Shown: positions 18,634 through 28,066 of the stretch, piece after piece
How the letters are laid out: the number at the start of each line of letters is the position of its first letter
Position numbering within the stretch: the stretch's first letter is position 1
NCBI GenBank assembly: GCA_963783085.1
Contig: CAWAMJ010000020.1
Coordinates: forward strand, 1 to 64,000
From: CAVYUC01 sp963783085
GTDB lineage: Bacteria > Bacteroidota > Bacteroidia > Bacteroidales > Prolixibacteraceae
Reading direction: 5' to 3'
DNA: 64,000 nucleotides
Notes under the pieces: model-generated
The model's database searches: none
What the model was told of the DNA's origin: nothing
What the model saw: the letters and a program-made list of their open reading frames with translations, nothing else
Translations under genes and position numbers: made by a program

Positions 18634-19986
18634 TCACGACACCTTTGTTTCCTTTAACATGCGGTAAATGGTAGCTACGCCGATGTCCAGTTTTTCGGCA
18701 ACCAGCTTGATGTTGTTATCGTATTTCTGCAGGTAATTCTGAACAATTTTAATGTCGTATTCGCGTAAAGTCATTTCTGCATTTGTATTTTCCGGAAATA
18801 ATGCGTCGTTCCCCAAAATGATATTTTCGCCGCTGATTTCATCGCTGTCGGAAATTGTAACAGCCAGTTCTATAACCGATTTCAGTTCCCTGATATTTCC
18901 GGGGAAAGAATAGGTAAGCAATTTATCGATGGCTGATTTTGAGAGCGTTTTAATGGGAAACCTGTTTTCGTTACAAAATTCTTTTATAAAATGTTTTGAA
19001 AGGATAATCGTATCGGTTCCCCGTCGGCGAAGCGGTGGCAGTTCAATCGATAAACCAAACAAACGGTAATATAAATCCTGCCTGAAATTCCCGTTCAGTA
19101 CGGAGTCCTGCAGGTTTCGGTTAGTTGCCACAATAATCCGGCTGTCGGTTTTTACCGGTTTATTGCTTCCCACACGAACGATTTCCTTTTCCTGCAATGC
19201 CCGCAATAATTTCGCCTGCAATGATATGTCCATTTCTGCAATTTCATCGAGAAAGAGCGTGCCGCCGTTAGCTTCTTCAAACTTCCCCAACCGACGAAAA
19301 TGTGCGCCTGTAAACGATCCTTTTTCGTGCCCGAAAAGTTCGCTTTCGGTTAAATCTTTTGGAATGGCAGCCATATTCACAGCCACAAATGGTTTCGAAG
19401 ATCGATTTGAATTGTAATGAATAGCTTTGGCTACCAATTCTTTACCGGTTCCTGTTTCGCCGGTTATGGTGACCGAAATATTTGTCCGTGTGGCTTTTTC
19501 AATCAGGCTGAAAACTTTTTTGGTTTCGGGGCTGTTCCCGATGATGGTATTCTGATAGCTGTATTTCTTTTTTACTTCGTTCCGGAGCGATACGATTTCA
19601 CGCTTCATCCGCGCTCCTTTCCGGATGTTTTGCACGGTATTTAACAACCGTTCCCGAATGTCTTCCGATTTCACAATATAATCGTATGCGCCGTATTTCA
19701 GCAACTCCACCACCACTTCTATTTCGCTCTGTTCCGAAATTAAAATTACCTGGATATCTTCATTTTCAGCTTTAATCTGTTTTAAAATTTCAAGCCCCTT
19801 CATATCCGGAAGACGATAATCGAGCGTAATCACATCGGGCGATTTATGTAAATTGCCGATGCATTCTTTCCCGGTGGTATACGATTCGATTTCGTAATCG
19901 GGATTTAACGAAAGATGGTGGACCAGCAACCGGTTATACCATTCATTATCTTCAACTACAAATATTTTAAAGGGTTTTTCGTCCAT
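18634..19986 (-). CDS. NtrC-type sigma-54-dependent response regulator
   Basis: 450 residues. Receiver domain (about 1-125; VVEDNEWYNRLL, phosphoacceptor in VITLDYRLPDMKG, lysine in YIVKSED). AAA+ domain with Walker A GETGTGKE, the sigma-54 contact loop ELFGHEKGSFTGA, Walker B GGTLFLDEIAEM, and an arginine-finger region (FRQDLYYRLFGLSIELPPLR). A C-terminal Fis-type helix-turn-helix ends in VAEKLDIGVATIYRMLKE. It activates transcription with sigma-54 RNA polymerase. The likely targets are the coiled-coil gene just downstream and sites of the TTATCAAA type. The hybrid kinase encoded 52 bp upstream is the probable phosphodonor through its Hpt domain. Confidence 0.95.
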   Translation of the reverse strand: MDEKPFKIFVVEDNEWYNRLLVHHLSLNPDYEIESYTTGKECIGNLHKSPDVITLDYRLPDMKGLEILKQIKAENEDIQVILISEQSEIEVVVELLKYGAYDYIVKSEDIRERLLNTVQNIRKGARMKREIVSLRNEVKKKYSYQNTIIGNSPETKKVFSLIEKATRTNISVTITGETGTGKELVAKAIHYNSNRSSKPFVAVNMAAIPKDLTESELFGHEKGSFTGAHFRRLGKFEEANGGTLFLDEIAEMDISLQAKLLRALQEKEIVRVGSNKPVKTDSRIIVATNRNLQDSVLNGNFRQDLYYRLFGLSIELPPLRRRGTDTIILSKHFIKEFCNENRFPIKTLSKSAIDKLLTYSFPGNIRELKSVIELAVTISDSDEISGENIILGNDALFPENTNAEMTLREYDIKIVQNYLQKYDNNIKLVAEKLDIGVATIYRMLKETKVS

Positions 19987-20038
19987 GCGATGTAAATTTT
20001 ATCTGTGCGCCAAACGGATTATTAAAGCTGAAAGGTAA

Positions 20039-22471
20039 TTAATTTTTAAGTTGGGGTGGGAAGGAAATGTCCTTGTTTTTTGATGTCTCATCCAAATATT
20101 TTCTCAGAAAAAAGTTGATGTCCGTCAATTCTTCTTCAATTGCCATTATCAATTTGAGAATTTCCTGATGGTTTACCGGAACTGTTGACGCTGCCAGTTC
20201 CAGTTTTTTTATTTGTTGATAGAGGTCGGCAGCACGAAGATGTTTACTTTGCGGCGCCAGTTTATGGGCAACTTCAAAAACAGTAGCCCAGTCGTTTTCA
20301 ACGGTTGCTGTTTTTAATTTTTCGATACCCGTTTCAGCAGAACGAATGAACAACTCAATCATTTCCTTCATAAAAACAGTATCTCCATTCATCATCCGTT
20401 CCAGTTCGGCAATATCGATAACAGGTTTATTATCCGCTTTTTGTTCTTTGGGGCTAAATTTTACCACTTTATTTACAACATCAAACAGGTTTCGTTCGGA
20501 GAAAGGTTTTGGAAGAAATTCGAGCATTCCGGCGGCACGGCAGGCTTCTTTTTCTGTTTTATCGCTGGTGGCGGTAATGGCAATAATTTTTGTGCCGGGT
20601 TTCGCTTTCAGAATGGCTTTTGTAGCTTCAATCCCATTCATTTTTGGCATTCGCATATCCATTAAAATGAGGTCGAAATCCTGGTTCAGCGCCATTTTTA
20701 CCACTTCTTCCCCGTTGACTGCTTCCTTTATTTTAACTCTCCATTTATTAAATATCCCGCGGAACAGGAAACGGTTAAATTCCTCATCGTCGGCAACAAG
20801 AATTTGAAGCTCGCTGTAATGTTCCGGAACCTCGGGTACTTCAAATCTTTGTTCTTCAATTTTGCTTTTTTTCCCTTTGCCATACGGAATATTCACTTTC
20901 ACTGTTGTTCCGTTTCCCGGCTGGCTCTCGATTGAAATATGCCCGCCCTGCAACTCGACCAGCTTTTTAACAATAGCCAGTCCCAGTCCGGTGCCACTGT
21001 ATTTTTTCCCGGCTTGATTTTCAGCCTGAACAAACTCTTCGAAAATGATATCGAGATCTTTTCGCGTAATTCCAATCCCGGTGTCGGAAACCTGCATGTG
21101 CAATCTAAACTGCTTCTCTTCCATGGGTTCAGCCCAGGCCGTAAATTTTACTTCTCCGCGTTCGGTGAATTTAATGGCATTGCTAATCAGGTTAATCAAA
21201 ATCTGTTTCAGGCGCAGTGGGTCACCCACCAATGCCACAGGAATATCGTGCGCCAAACCGGAATTTAAAGCTATCCCTTTTTTGGTGGCAGTATATTTTT
21301 CGAGCGCCAGTACTTCATCGAAAACTTTTGCAGGGGAAAAATGGACGTTTTCCAGTTTCAGTTTACCGGCCTGCAATTTCGAAAAATCGAGCGTGTCGTT
21401 AATGATGCTGTTCAGGTGCCGTGCCGATTGTGCCAAAACTGAAATCTGCTCATTAATATCGTCGTTATTGCGGCGGTGAAGCAGTTGTTCGGCCAGGCCG
21501 TAAATGGCATTTGCCGGCGTGCGCATTTCGTGGCTTACGTTGGCGGCAAACTTCTCTTTTGCAAGAGCCAGGTTTTCCGCTTCTTCACGTGCACGTTTCA
21601 GCGCCCGCTGGTACGACTTACTTTTTTTCAGGTAATTGTGCAGCAGAAAAAGCACCACCAAAAGCAACACCACCGCGGTAACCGAAAATGCTGCCAAACG
21701 TTTGTATGTAACTCCTGCCAGGCGATCGGCTTCCTGTGTTTTTGCCATCAAACCATCCACCTCATTTTTTTCGGCCTGTGCAATCAACCGGGTAATCTTT
21801 CCGGAAATTTCAATGTTTCCGGCGATTAAATCCGATTCCAGCTGGTTCGATTGCTGCCCTTTTTCAACCATCTCCGACTCCAGTTCCTGAATCTGGTTCC
21901 TGATATCTTCTTTTTCAATATCATGTTCGACAATGGTTGTATCGACCACTGTTTTTTTCCCGCCAAAAATCTTTCTCAGTATTCCTTTTTTCTCTGTTTC
22001 CACCTGAATGGTATCGAATTGCGGCTCTTCGAGTTTGGAATATAATTCCGAAAAATCGGGCTGAACCGCAAGTTTATTTTTGTGAAGGTTCAATACCCTT
22101 TGCCACAATGCCAGTTTCTCCAGGGCCAGCACACTAAACGAGTCTACAAGCGCATAATCGTCGTTTCCCTCCGCGATCATTTCATTCAGTGTTTCAATTT
22201 TTTGGGAAATCCGCACCTGTATTGAATCGTAAGACTTCAAATCTTTTACATCACCGGAAAGTACATACATCCGGACGTTGTTTTCAATCACCTGCAAATC
22301 GGCAGAAATATCTTTAATAAGGAAAAGTTTATTGTCTGGGCGGGCTTCCCGGTGAACGGAATTTACAATTTCGGAAAGGCTTTTATAGGCAAAATACCCC
22401 GACGTAATTACAGCCGCAGCAATTATCACCGCCAGAAGTGTGATTTGAGTTTCAATTCTGAATTTAGCCAT
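20039..22471 (-). CDS. Hybrid sensor histidine kinase with receiver and Hpt domains
   Basis: 810 residues. Membrane helices at about 10-29 and 258-278 enclose a mostly helical periplasmic sensor of about 230 residues with coiled-coil parts. Then HisKA (FAANVSHEMRTPANAIYGLA), an ATPase domain (LINLISNAIKFTERGEV, VSDTGIGITRKDL, YSGTGLGLAIVKKL), a receiver (LILMDMRMPKMNGIEA, FLPKPFSERN) and a C-terminal Hpt domain (EVAHKLAPQSKHLRAADLY). All phosphorelay residues are present: histidine, aspartate, histidine. This allows a relay to the NtrC-type regulator encoded downstream in the same direction. The sensed signal is unknown. Confidence 0.95.
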   Translation of the reverse strand: MAKFRIETQITLLAVIIAAAVITSGYFAYKSLSEIVNSVHREARPDNKLFLIKDISADLQVIENNVRMYVLSGDVKDLKSYDSIQVRISQKIETLNEMIAEGNDDYALVDSFSVLALEKLALWQRVLNLHKNKLAVQPDFSELYSKLEEPQFDTIQVETEKKGILRKIFGGKKTVVDTTIVEHDIEKEDIRNQIQELESEMVEKGQQSNQLESDLIAGNIEISGKITRLIAQAEKNEVDGLMAKTQEADRLAGVTYKRLAAFSVTAVVLLLVVLFLLHNYLKKSKSYQRALKRAREEAENLALAKEKFAANVSHEMRTPANAIYGLAEQLLHRRNNDDINEQISVLAQSARHLNSIINDTLDFSKLQAGKLKLENVHFSPAKVFDEVLALEKYTATKKGIALNSGLAHDIPVALVGDPLRLKQILINLISNAIKFTERGEVKFTAWAEPMEEKQFRLHMQVSDTGIGITRKDLDIIFEEFVQAENQAGKKYSGTGLGLAIVKKLVELQGGHISIESQPGNGTTVKVNIPYGKGKKSKIEEQRFEVPEVPEHYSELQILVADDEEFNRFLFRGIFNKWRVKIKEAVNGEEVVKMALNQDFDLILMDMRMPKMNGIEATKAILKAKPGTKIIAITATSDKTEKEACRAAGMLEFLPKPFSERNLFDVVNKVVKFSPKEQKADNKPVIDIAELERMMNGDTVFMKEMIELFIRSAETGIEKLKTATVENDWATVFEVAHKLAPQSKHLRAADLYQQIKKLELAASTVPVNHQEILKLIMAIEEELTDINFFLRKYLDETSKNKDISFPPQLKN

Positions 22472-22639
22472 CCGAAAAAAAATAGTTGTTTTTATAACAG
22501 CTTAATTAACGGTTTGTTTCGCCTGAATAGTATGAAAAATCGAACGGCTGTCGCCAAAGTTATTTTCAGGTTAACTGGTTACTTGTTCAACCATGCTTCC
22601 GAAGATGTTTAACGGCGTTGCTTCCGGAAAAAATACTGT

Positions 22640-22654
22640 TTATCAAATCGATAA
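22640..22654. promoter_or_regulatory. Third copy of the enhancer-like palindrome
   Basis: TTATCAAATCGATAA matches the pattern of the two sites at 18579-18612. It lies 170 bp upstream of the hybrid kinase start, so the regulator may also control the kinase gene. No -24/-12 promoter was found between this site and the kinase start. Confidence 0.55.
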
Positions 22655-22713
22655 GTTAAAAAAACAAAAAATTATTTCTGAAGTTGATTTTGAACATTAA
22701 ACATTTGCCGATA

Positions 22714-23874
22714 TCAACGATTAAGGTTTTTAATGTTTTTCCAACTTAAAAGTTGCTTATTTTTATGCGTTCTGTCAGATATACCGGCGTAAATTATATA
22801 AAGATTTCTATCATTTCCAGATATATTTTCCCAGTATTCCAATTCTTTTAAAAAGTTGGTTGAGAATGTTTTTCCTGATTTAATTTCAATGGCAACAGGC
22901 ATTTCTGCTTTATCAATAATACAGTCGATTTCCTGGCCGCGGTGATTTCGCCAAAAATAAAGATTGGAAGGCATTGCGCGATTAAACCTGTTTTTCTGAA
23001 GTTCGGTGATTATCATGTTTTCAAATAAACTTCCTCTTAAATAATGTGTCGTTATTTGAGATTCATTTTCGATTTCCAGGAGTGAACAGGCAAGTCCGGT
23101 ATCATAAAAATACAGCTTCGGCATTTTAACCATCCGTTTGTTGAAGTTTTTAAAATACGGACGCAGCAGTAAAATGATATAGCTTTGTTCGAGGACAGAT
23201 AGCCAACCTTTTGCTGTGTTAACAGAAATGCCACAATCATTGGCGAGGGAGGAAATATTCAGAAGTTGCCCGATGCGACCTGCGCACATCTTCAAAAACC
23301 GCTGAAATGCACTAACATCTGTAATGTTTTTTATCTGTCGGACATCTCGTTCGACATAGGTCCTGATATAAGAGGGAAAAAAATGTATCGGCTCAATATT
23401 TTGATCATAGATACGCGGAAATGAACCTTTAAAGATATAGCCGTTTTCGGAGAAATCCGTTTTGTCGTCGTTGGTTAATTCGAAAAGGCTGAAGGGAAGC
23501 AATTCAAGAACAGCAGCTCGTCCTGCCAATGATTGTGATATTCGTTCGTTTAAAAGAAAACTTTGGGAACCTGATATTATAAACTGACCGGGAATCTTTT
23601 TTTCGTCGACAATTGGCTGGAGATAAGAAAAAAGCGTTGGCACCCTTTGCATTTCATCTAAGATCAATTTGCCGGAATGTTCTTCAAGAAATCCCCGGGG
23701 ATCTTCTGTCGCCCATTCCCGAACATCCAACTCTTCAAAATTGACGTATGTATGATCCCTGAAATATTCCCTCAATAAAGTGGTTTTCCCTGATTGTCGC
23801 GGACCTGTGAGCGTTACGACAGGAAATTTCTTTGATAAAACAACTATCTGTTCTGTTAATTCGCGGTAAATCAT
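22714..23874 (-). CDS. AAA+ ATPase with C-terminal DUF4143 domain
   Basis: 386 residues. Walker A TLTGPRQSGKTTLLREY (about 21-37), Walker B KLILDEMQR, sensor-1 type FIISGSQSFLL. The C-terminal DUF4143 half has a nuclease-like fold with the conserved NHRGQEIDCIID and MPVAIEIKSGK motifs, whose E-x-D and E-x-K residues resemble a PD-(D/E)XK core. The family is abundant and mobile in Bacteroidota and its role is unsettled; a toxin or defence function is only speculation. It is transcribed alone, and the gap upstream holds a long hairpin. Confidence 0.92.
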   Translation of the reverse strand: MIYRELTEQIVVLSKKFPVVTLTGPRQSGKTTLLREYFRDHTYVNFEELDVREWATEDPRGFLEEHSGKLILDEMQRVPTLFSYLQPIVDEKKIPGQFIISGSQSFLLNERISQSLAGRAAVLELLPFSLFELTNDDKTDFSENGYIFKGSFPRIYDQNIEPIHFFPSYIRTYVERDVRQIKNITDVSAFQRFLKMCAGRIGQLLNISSLANDCGISVNTAKGWLSVLEQSYIILLLRPYFKNFNKRMVKMPKLYFYDTGLACSLLEIENESQITTHYLRGSLFENMIITELQKNRFNRAMPSNLYFWRNHRGQEIDCIIDKAEMPVAIEIKSGKTFSTNFLKELEYWENISGNDRNLYIIYAGISDRTHKNKQLLSWKNIKNLNR

Positions 23875-23946
23875 GAAGTAAAATTAAAAAATACCGGACA
23901 AATCTGCAATCAGAATGCATAATTGTACAGATTAAATGAGAAAGCG

Positions 23947-23995
23947 ATTTTTCTGATTTTTTACCCCAGCCCACAAGGGGAGAAATCAGAAAAAT
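23947..23995. repeat. Long hairpin upstream of the DUF4143 gene
   Basis: ATTTTTCTGATTT (23947-23959) and AAATCAGAAAAAT (23983-23995) are perfect inverted repeats. Inside is a second stem CCCC/GGGG. A GC-rich CCTGCAGTCGGGCAGG tract follows. It may end transcripts from either side or be a dispersed intergenic element. Confidence 0.5.
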
Positions 23996-24117
23996 CCCCG
24001 CCTGCAGTCGGGCAGGTATGCGGTTCCCCTTGGGGTTTAGGGTAAAACGCATGGATTTTTCGATTTTGGATAAATGTGTCAAAGTGGAATTATTTACTCT
24101 TTATAAAGTTTTAGAAA

Positions 24118-25101
24118 CTAATAATTGGTTTTTATCCATTGAACTGCCTCTTCCACATTGAGTTCGTTCATGCATTTGAAATGGCTTTTCGGACATTTTT
24201 CGTAGCCTAGTTTTGAACACGGACGGCATTTCAGGTTCTTTACTTCCAGTATTTTTGATGCAGGATCCGATTGGTAAGGGAACATTCCGAATTCAGGGAC
24301 TGTATTTCCCCAAAACGAAAGAATTTTTTTGTTGAATGCAGCAGCAATGTGCATCAGCCCGGTGTCGTTTGTTAAAACCACGTTTGCCTGCTGAATGACC
24401 GAAGCCGATTGGTTCAGGCTGATTTTCCCGGCAAAGTTCATCACATTGCCTTTCGATTTTTCCTGAATTTCATTGCCGGCGCCGAATTCGTTTTTTCCGC
24501 CCAAAAGAATAACCGGAACATCAATCCGGTTGCAGATTTCAAGAACCCGGCCGGCCGGTAATTTTTTGGTGGTATAGGTGCCGGCAATCACAAATGCCAC
24601 ATAACCATGCTGAAAAGCTTCCGGTAATTTGTCGTTGTTGAACGCATCATCTTCAGGGATGAAAAAATCGAGCCCTTGTCCGTCGTTTTTTACATTCAGG
24701 CCGGCGACGGCTTTCATGTACCGATCAACAACGTGCTGAGCTGGCAGGCGGTTAATTTTAAACCGGACGAGCAGGAATTTTTGCACGTTTAGCTTTTCGT
24801 AGGTGCAAGAAGGAACATGCAGGCTTCGTTTAATCCGGTTGCTCCTGAAATTCTGGTGCAAATCGACTATATAACTGAATTTTTCTTCTTTCAGCCCGGC
24901 AATTAATTGGCCTAAATCATTTCCCAAAACATGGACTTTAGCGATGTAAGGATTGGAACGTACAATGGAAGCATGCTTTTCCTTGGTAACAAAATGTATT
25001 TCGGCATTTTTTACCTGCTTCTTCAGGCAGCGGATAACGGGTGTGGTTAATACGACATCGCCGATGGAACTGAACCGTATGATTAGAATTTTAGTTTGCA
25101 T
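24118..25101 (-). CDS. Glycosyltransferase family 9, heptosyltransferase-like
   Basis: 327 residues from the ATG at 25101 (the start MQTKILIIRFSSIGDVVLTT is the standard family N-terminus; a longer frame to 25146 is unlikely). Two Rossmann-like domains: the first ends near VDRYMKAVAGL, the second contains VAFVIAGTYTTKKLP, VILLGGKNEFGAG, the NLT-type VLTNDTGLMHIAAAF loop that binds the donor, and a cysteine-rich tail (LKCRPCSKLGYEKCPKSHFK). The family adds heptose or similar sugars to the lipopolysaccharide core. The ATG lies only four bases after the T-tract of the atpC terminator, so how it is transcribed is unclear. Confidence 0.88.
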   Translation of the reverse strand: MQTKILIIRFSSIGDVVLTTPVIRCLKKQVKNAEIHFVTKEKHASIVRSNPYIAKVHVLGNDLGQLIAGLKEEKFSYIVDLHQNFRSNRIKRSLHVPSCTYEKLNVQKFLLVRFKINRLPAQHVVDRYMKAVAGLNVKNDGQGLDFFIPEDDAFNNDKLPEAFQHGYVAFVIAGTYTTKKLPAGRVLEICNRIDVPVILLGGKNEFGAGNEIQEKSKGNVMNFAGKISLNQSASVIQQANVVLTNDTGLMHIAAAFNKKILSFWGNTVPEFGMFPYQSDPASKILEVKNLKCRPCSKLGYEKCPKSHFKCMNELNVEEAVQWIKTNY

Positions 25102-25105
25102 GAAA

Positions 25106-25136
25106 CAAAAAGCCCCGGAGAATTTATTCTCCGGGG
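25106..25136 (-). terminator. Terminator of the atpDC transcript
   Basis: Stem CCCCGGAGAAT/ATTCTCCGGGG (about 25113-25136) with a short loop. On the minus strand it is followed by CTTTTTG. The start codon of the glycosyltransferase gene follows at once. Confidence 0.85.
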
Positions 25137-25190
25137 AAATATACAAAGTTTTTATTTCTTTCTAACCTGACTTATTTAAAACTTATCCGG

Positions 25191-25433
25191 CTAAGCAGAT
25201 TCAACCAATACAATAATCTTATTCGAGTTGTTTTCCACAACGCCGCCATCCACTTGAAAAAAATGTTCCTTTCCGTTTGTTTCAATCACTTTTATGGTAC
25301 CTCTTTCAAGGGTTGAAATAATAGGGGCGTGGTTGTTCAGGATTTCGAATTCTCCTTTCGTTCCGGGAAGTTTTACCAGTTTCACTTCGCCTTCGAAAAC
25401 TTTTTTATCGGGTGTAATTATTTCCAGAAACAT
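25191..25433 (-). CDS. atpC: F-type ATP synthase epsilon subunit
   Basis: 80 residues with the usual N-terminal beta-barrel (MFLEIITPDKKVFEGEVKLV, KGEFEILNNHAPIISTLERG). The C-terminal helical hairpin found in many epsilon subunits is absent, as is usual for short Bacteroidota forms. It lies 21 bases after atpD on the same strand and ends in a strong terminator. It sits at the rotor stalk and regulates the enzyme. Confidence 0.95.
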   Translation of the reverse strand: MFLEIITPDKKVFEGEVKLVKLPGTKGEFEILNNHAPIISTLERGTIKVIETNGKEHFFQVDGGVVENNSNKIIVLVESA

Positions 25434-25454
25434 GTTAATAATTTCAGTGTTATG

Positions 25455-26960
25455 CTACTTGTCGGCCAGCAACCGTTCGCCTTTTTCAATGGCTTCCTCA
25501 ATGGTTCCCACCAGGTTAAATGCAGCTTCCGGATATTTATCCACATCGCCGTTCATAATCATATTAAAACCTTTGATGGTATCTTCTATGGAAACCAGTT
25601 TTCCTTCGAGGCCGGTAAATGCAGTTGCAACAAAAAACGGCTGCGAAAGAAATCGCTGTACGCGGCGGGCGCGGTGAACCACCAGCTTGTCTTCTTCCGA
25701 AAGTTCGTCCATCCCCAGAATGGCAATAATGTCCTGCAATTCTTTATACCGTTGTAACAACATTATAACATTTTGGGCGCAGGTATAATGTTCCTGTCCT
25801 ACAACATCGGGCGACAAAATACGGGATGTGGAATCCAGCGGATCCACAGCCGGATAAATTCCGAGCTCCGAAATTTTACGGCTCAACACAGTGGTTGCAT
25901 CGAGGTGGGCAAATGTTGTTGCGGGGGCCGGGTCGGTTAAATCGTCGGCAGGAACATAAACCGCCTGAACCGAGGTGATCGAACCGTTTTTGGTTGAAGT
26001 AATCCTTTCCTGCATAACACCCATTTCGGAGGCCAGAGTTGGCTGGTAACCTACCGCTGAAGGCATTCTGCCGAGCAACGCTGAAACTTCGGAACCGGCC
26101 TGCGTAAAACGGAATACGTTGTCGATAAAAAACAGGATGTCGCGGCCTGCTCCCTTACTGCCGTCGCCGTCGCGCAAACTTTCTGCAATGGTAAGCCCCG
26201 ACAATGCCACGCGGGCACGCGCACCGGGCGGTTCGTTCATTTGCCCGAACACCATCGCCAGTTTCGACTTTTTCAGGGTTTCCGGATCTACCTTCGATAA
26301 ATCCCAGCTCCCTTCTTCCATTGATTTTTTAAACTCTTCGCCATAATCAACAATATTGGCTTCAATCATCTCGCGCAATAAATCGTTCCCTTCGCGGGTG
26401 CGTTCGCCAACACCGGCAAAAACAGACAATCCGCTGTGTGCCAGCGCAATGTTGTTGATTAGCTCCTGAATAAGAACGGTTTTCCCCACACCGGCGCCGC
26501 CGAACAAACCAATTTTTCCACCTTTGGCGTACGGTTCGATCAAATCGATTACTTTAATCCCGGTGTACAAAACTTCGGTTTCGGTTGTCAGTTCATCGTA
26601 TTTTGGCGGTTCGTTGTGGATATTCAACCCGTCTTTGGGTAACTGTTCCATCCCGTCGATGGAGTCGCCCACAACATTTAGCAGGCGGCCCAGCGCCGAT
26701 TGCCCGTTGGGCATGATTATCGGACTTCCCAGACCAATCACATCCATTCCTCTTTTTAAGCCATCGGTCGAATCCATCGCAATGCACCGGATGGTATTTT
26801 CACCAATGTGCTGCTGGCATTCTACGATTAAACTTTCTTTTCCTTCCCGTTTTATTTCAAGTGCATCGTATATCGCCGGTAGTTCGCCGTCTTCTTTTTC
26901 GAAGCTTACGTCAAGCGCGGGGCCAATTATCTGAATGATTTTACCAATATTTTGAGCCAT
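25455..26960 (-). CDS. atpD: F-type ATP synthase beta subunit
   Basis: 501 residues, the catalytic subunit. Walker A GLFGGAGVGKTVLIQ at about 155-169, Walker B DILFFIDNVFRFTQAGSEVS, the signature PAVDPLDSTSR, and the GERTREGNDL loop. A Bacteroidota-type insertion (KSMEEGSWDLSKVDPETLKK) is present before the MVFGQMNEPPGARARV block. It forms a two-gene unit with atpC; the remaining ATP synthase genes are not in this window. Expected in the peripheral F1 sector at the inner membrane. Confidence 0.97.
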   Translation of the reverse strand: MAQNIGKIIQIIGPALDVSFEKEDGELPAIYDALEIKREGKESLIVECQQHIGENTIRCIAMDSTDGLKRGMDVIGLGSPIIMPNGQSALGRLLNVVGDSIDGMEQLPKDGLNIHNEPPKYDELTTETEVLYTGIKVIDLIEPYAKGGKIGLFGGAGVGKTVLIQELINNIALAHSGLSVFAGVGERTREGNDLLREMIEANIVDYGEEFKKSMEEGSWDLSKVDPETLKKSKLAMVFGQMNEPPGARARVALSGLTIAESLRDGDGSKGAGRDILFFIDNVFRFTQAGSEVSALLGRMPSAVGYQPTLASEMGVMQERITSTKNGSITSVQAVYVPADDLTDPAPATTFAHLDATTVLSRKISELGIYPAVDPLDSTSRILSPDVVGQEHYTCAQNVIMLLQRYKELQDIIAILGMDELSEEDKLVVHRARRVQRFLSQPFFVATAFTGLEGKLVSIEDTIKGFNMIMNGDVDKYPEAAFNLVGTIEEAIEKGERLLADK

Positions 26961-27077
26961 GTATGATTTGATTTTTTGATCGTTATAAAACTGAAAAATT
27001 TAAACGGTCAACAAATTTAGTATTGTTTTATTTTCCTACAATTATTAAAACCCATTTTTGAGGGAATTTCAAATTTC

Positions 27078-28061
27078 TTAATGATCGCGGTTCAACATTT
27101 TATTACTCAGCACCTGAAGTTGTTTTTTTTCATGTTTTGCAACAGGTATTTCATCTAAAATTTTTGCCGAATGCTGAAAATAGAAATCAATTTTTTCAAG
27201 CGTGATTTCCCGGGTGTTTAACCGGTTGTACAAACCAGTCACCTGTTCGATTTTTTCTTTTTCGTTGAAGTTTTTTTTATCGAGCCAGAACAACAGTTCC
27301 CTGCGTTCAGCATCCGAAGCGTTTTCGAGCGCTTTGATTAAAAGGAATGTTTTTTTATTCGACAGAATATCGCCACCGATTTGTTTCCCGAATTTCTCAG
27401 GGTTTCCAAAAGTATCCAGCAAATCGTCCTGCAGTTGAAAAGCCATTCCCAGGTTCAGTCCGAAATGATACAACTGAGAAGCAACATCATCGGCGGCATT
27501 TGCCAGCAGTGCCCCAGATTTCAGTGCCCCGCCCAAAAGCACTGCGGTTTTCAACTGGATCATCCGCAGGTATTCTTCGGCGGTAACGTCCAACCGGTTT
27601 TCAAAATCCATGTCGAATTGCTGGCCCTCGCATACTTCAACGGCGGTTTCGGTAAAAAGCGCCGCCACTTCAAAAATTCGGTCCGATTTGCATTCCAACA
27701 GGTAACGATACGCCAAAAAAGCCATTACATCACCAGATAAAATAGCATTGTTCTCACTGAATTTCACATGAACGGTTGGTTGATTTCTCCTGACCGGCGC
27801 TTTGTCCATGATATCGTCGTGAAGCAACGTAAAATTGTGAAAAATTTCGATGGCCACAGCAGCCGGCAAAGCATTTGTAACTTTGTTGCTAAAGAGGTTG
27901 TATGCCATTAACAGCAGCACCGGGCGGAGCCTTTTCCCGCCCATCGAAATGGAATAGGCTACAGGTTGGTAAAGTTCAGCCGGCGAATATTCTGACAACT
28001 CTTTTTTTCGGAGTTCAATTTCAGCGTTGATTTTTTCCTGTAACTCTTCGAACGAATACAT
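27078..28061 (-). CDS. Polyprenyl synthetase (trans-isoprenyl diphosphate synthase)
   Basis: 327 residues with both aspartate-rich motifs: LLHDDIMDKAPVRR in the first half and LQDDLLDTFG in the second. GGKRLRPVLLLMAY (about 36-49) and the GDILSNKKTFLL segment are also typical. It joins isopentenyl units to make geranylgeranyl or longer chains for quinones or lipids; the chain length cannot be read with certainty. The gene lies five bases downstream of the RND exporter gene on the same strand, so they probably share a transcript. Confidence 0.9.
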   Translation of the reverse strand: MYSFEELQEKINAEIELRKKELSEYSPAELYQPVAYSISMGGKRLRPVLLLMAYNLFSNKVTNALPAAVAIEIFHNFTLLHDDIMDKAPVRRNQPTVHVKFSENNAILSGDVMAFLAYRYLLECKSDRIFEVAALFTETAVEVCEGQQFDMDFENRLDVTAEEYLRMIQLKTAVLLGGALKSGALLANAADDVASQLYHFGLNLGMAFQLQDDLLDTFGNPEKFGKQIGGDILSNKKTFLLIKALENASDAERRELLFWLDKKNFNEKEKIEQVTGLYNRLNTREITLEKIDFYFQHSAKILDEIPVAKHEKKQLQVLSNKMLNRDH

Positions 28062-28066
28062 TGGTT

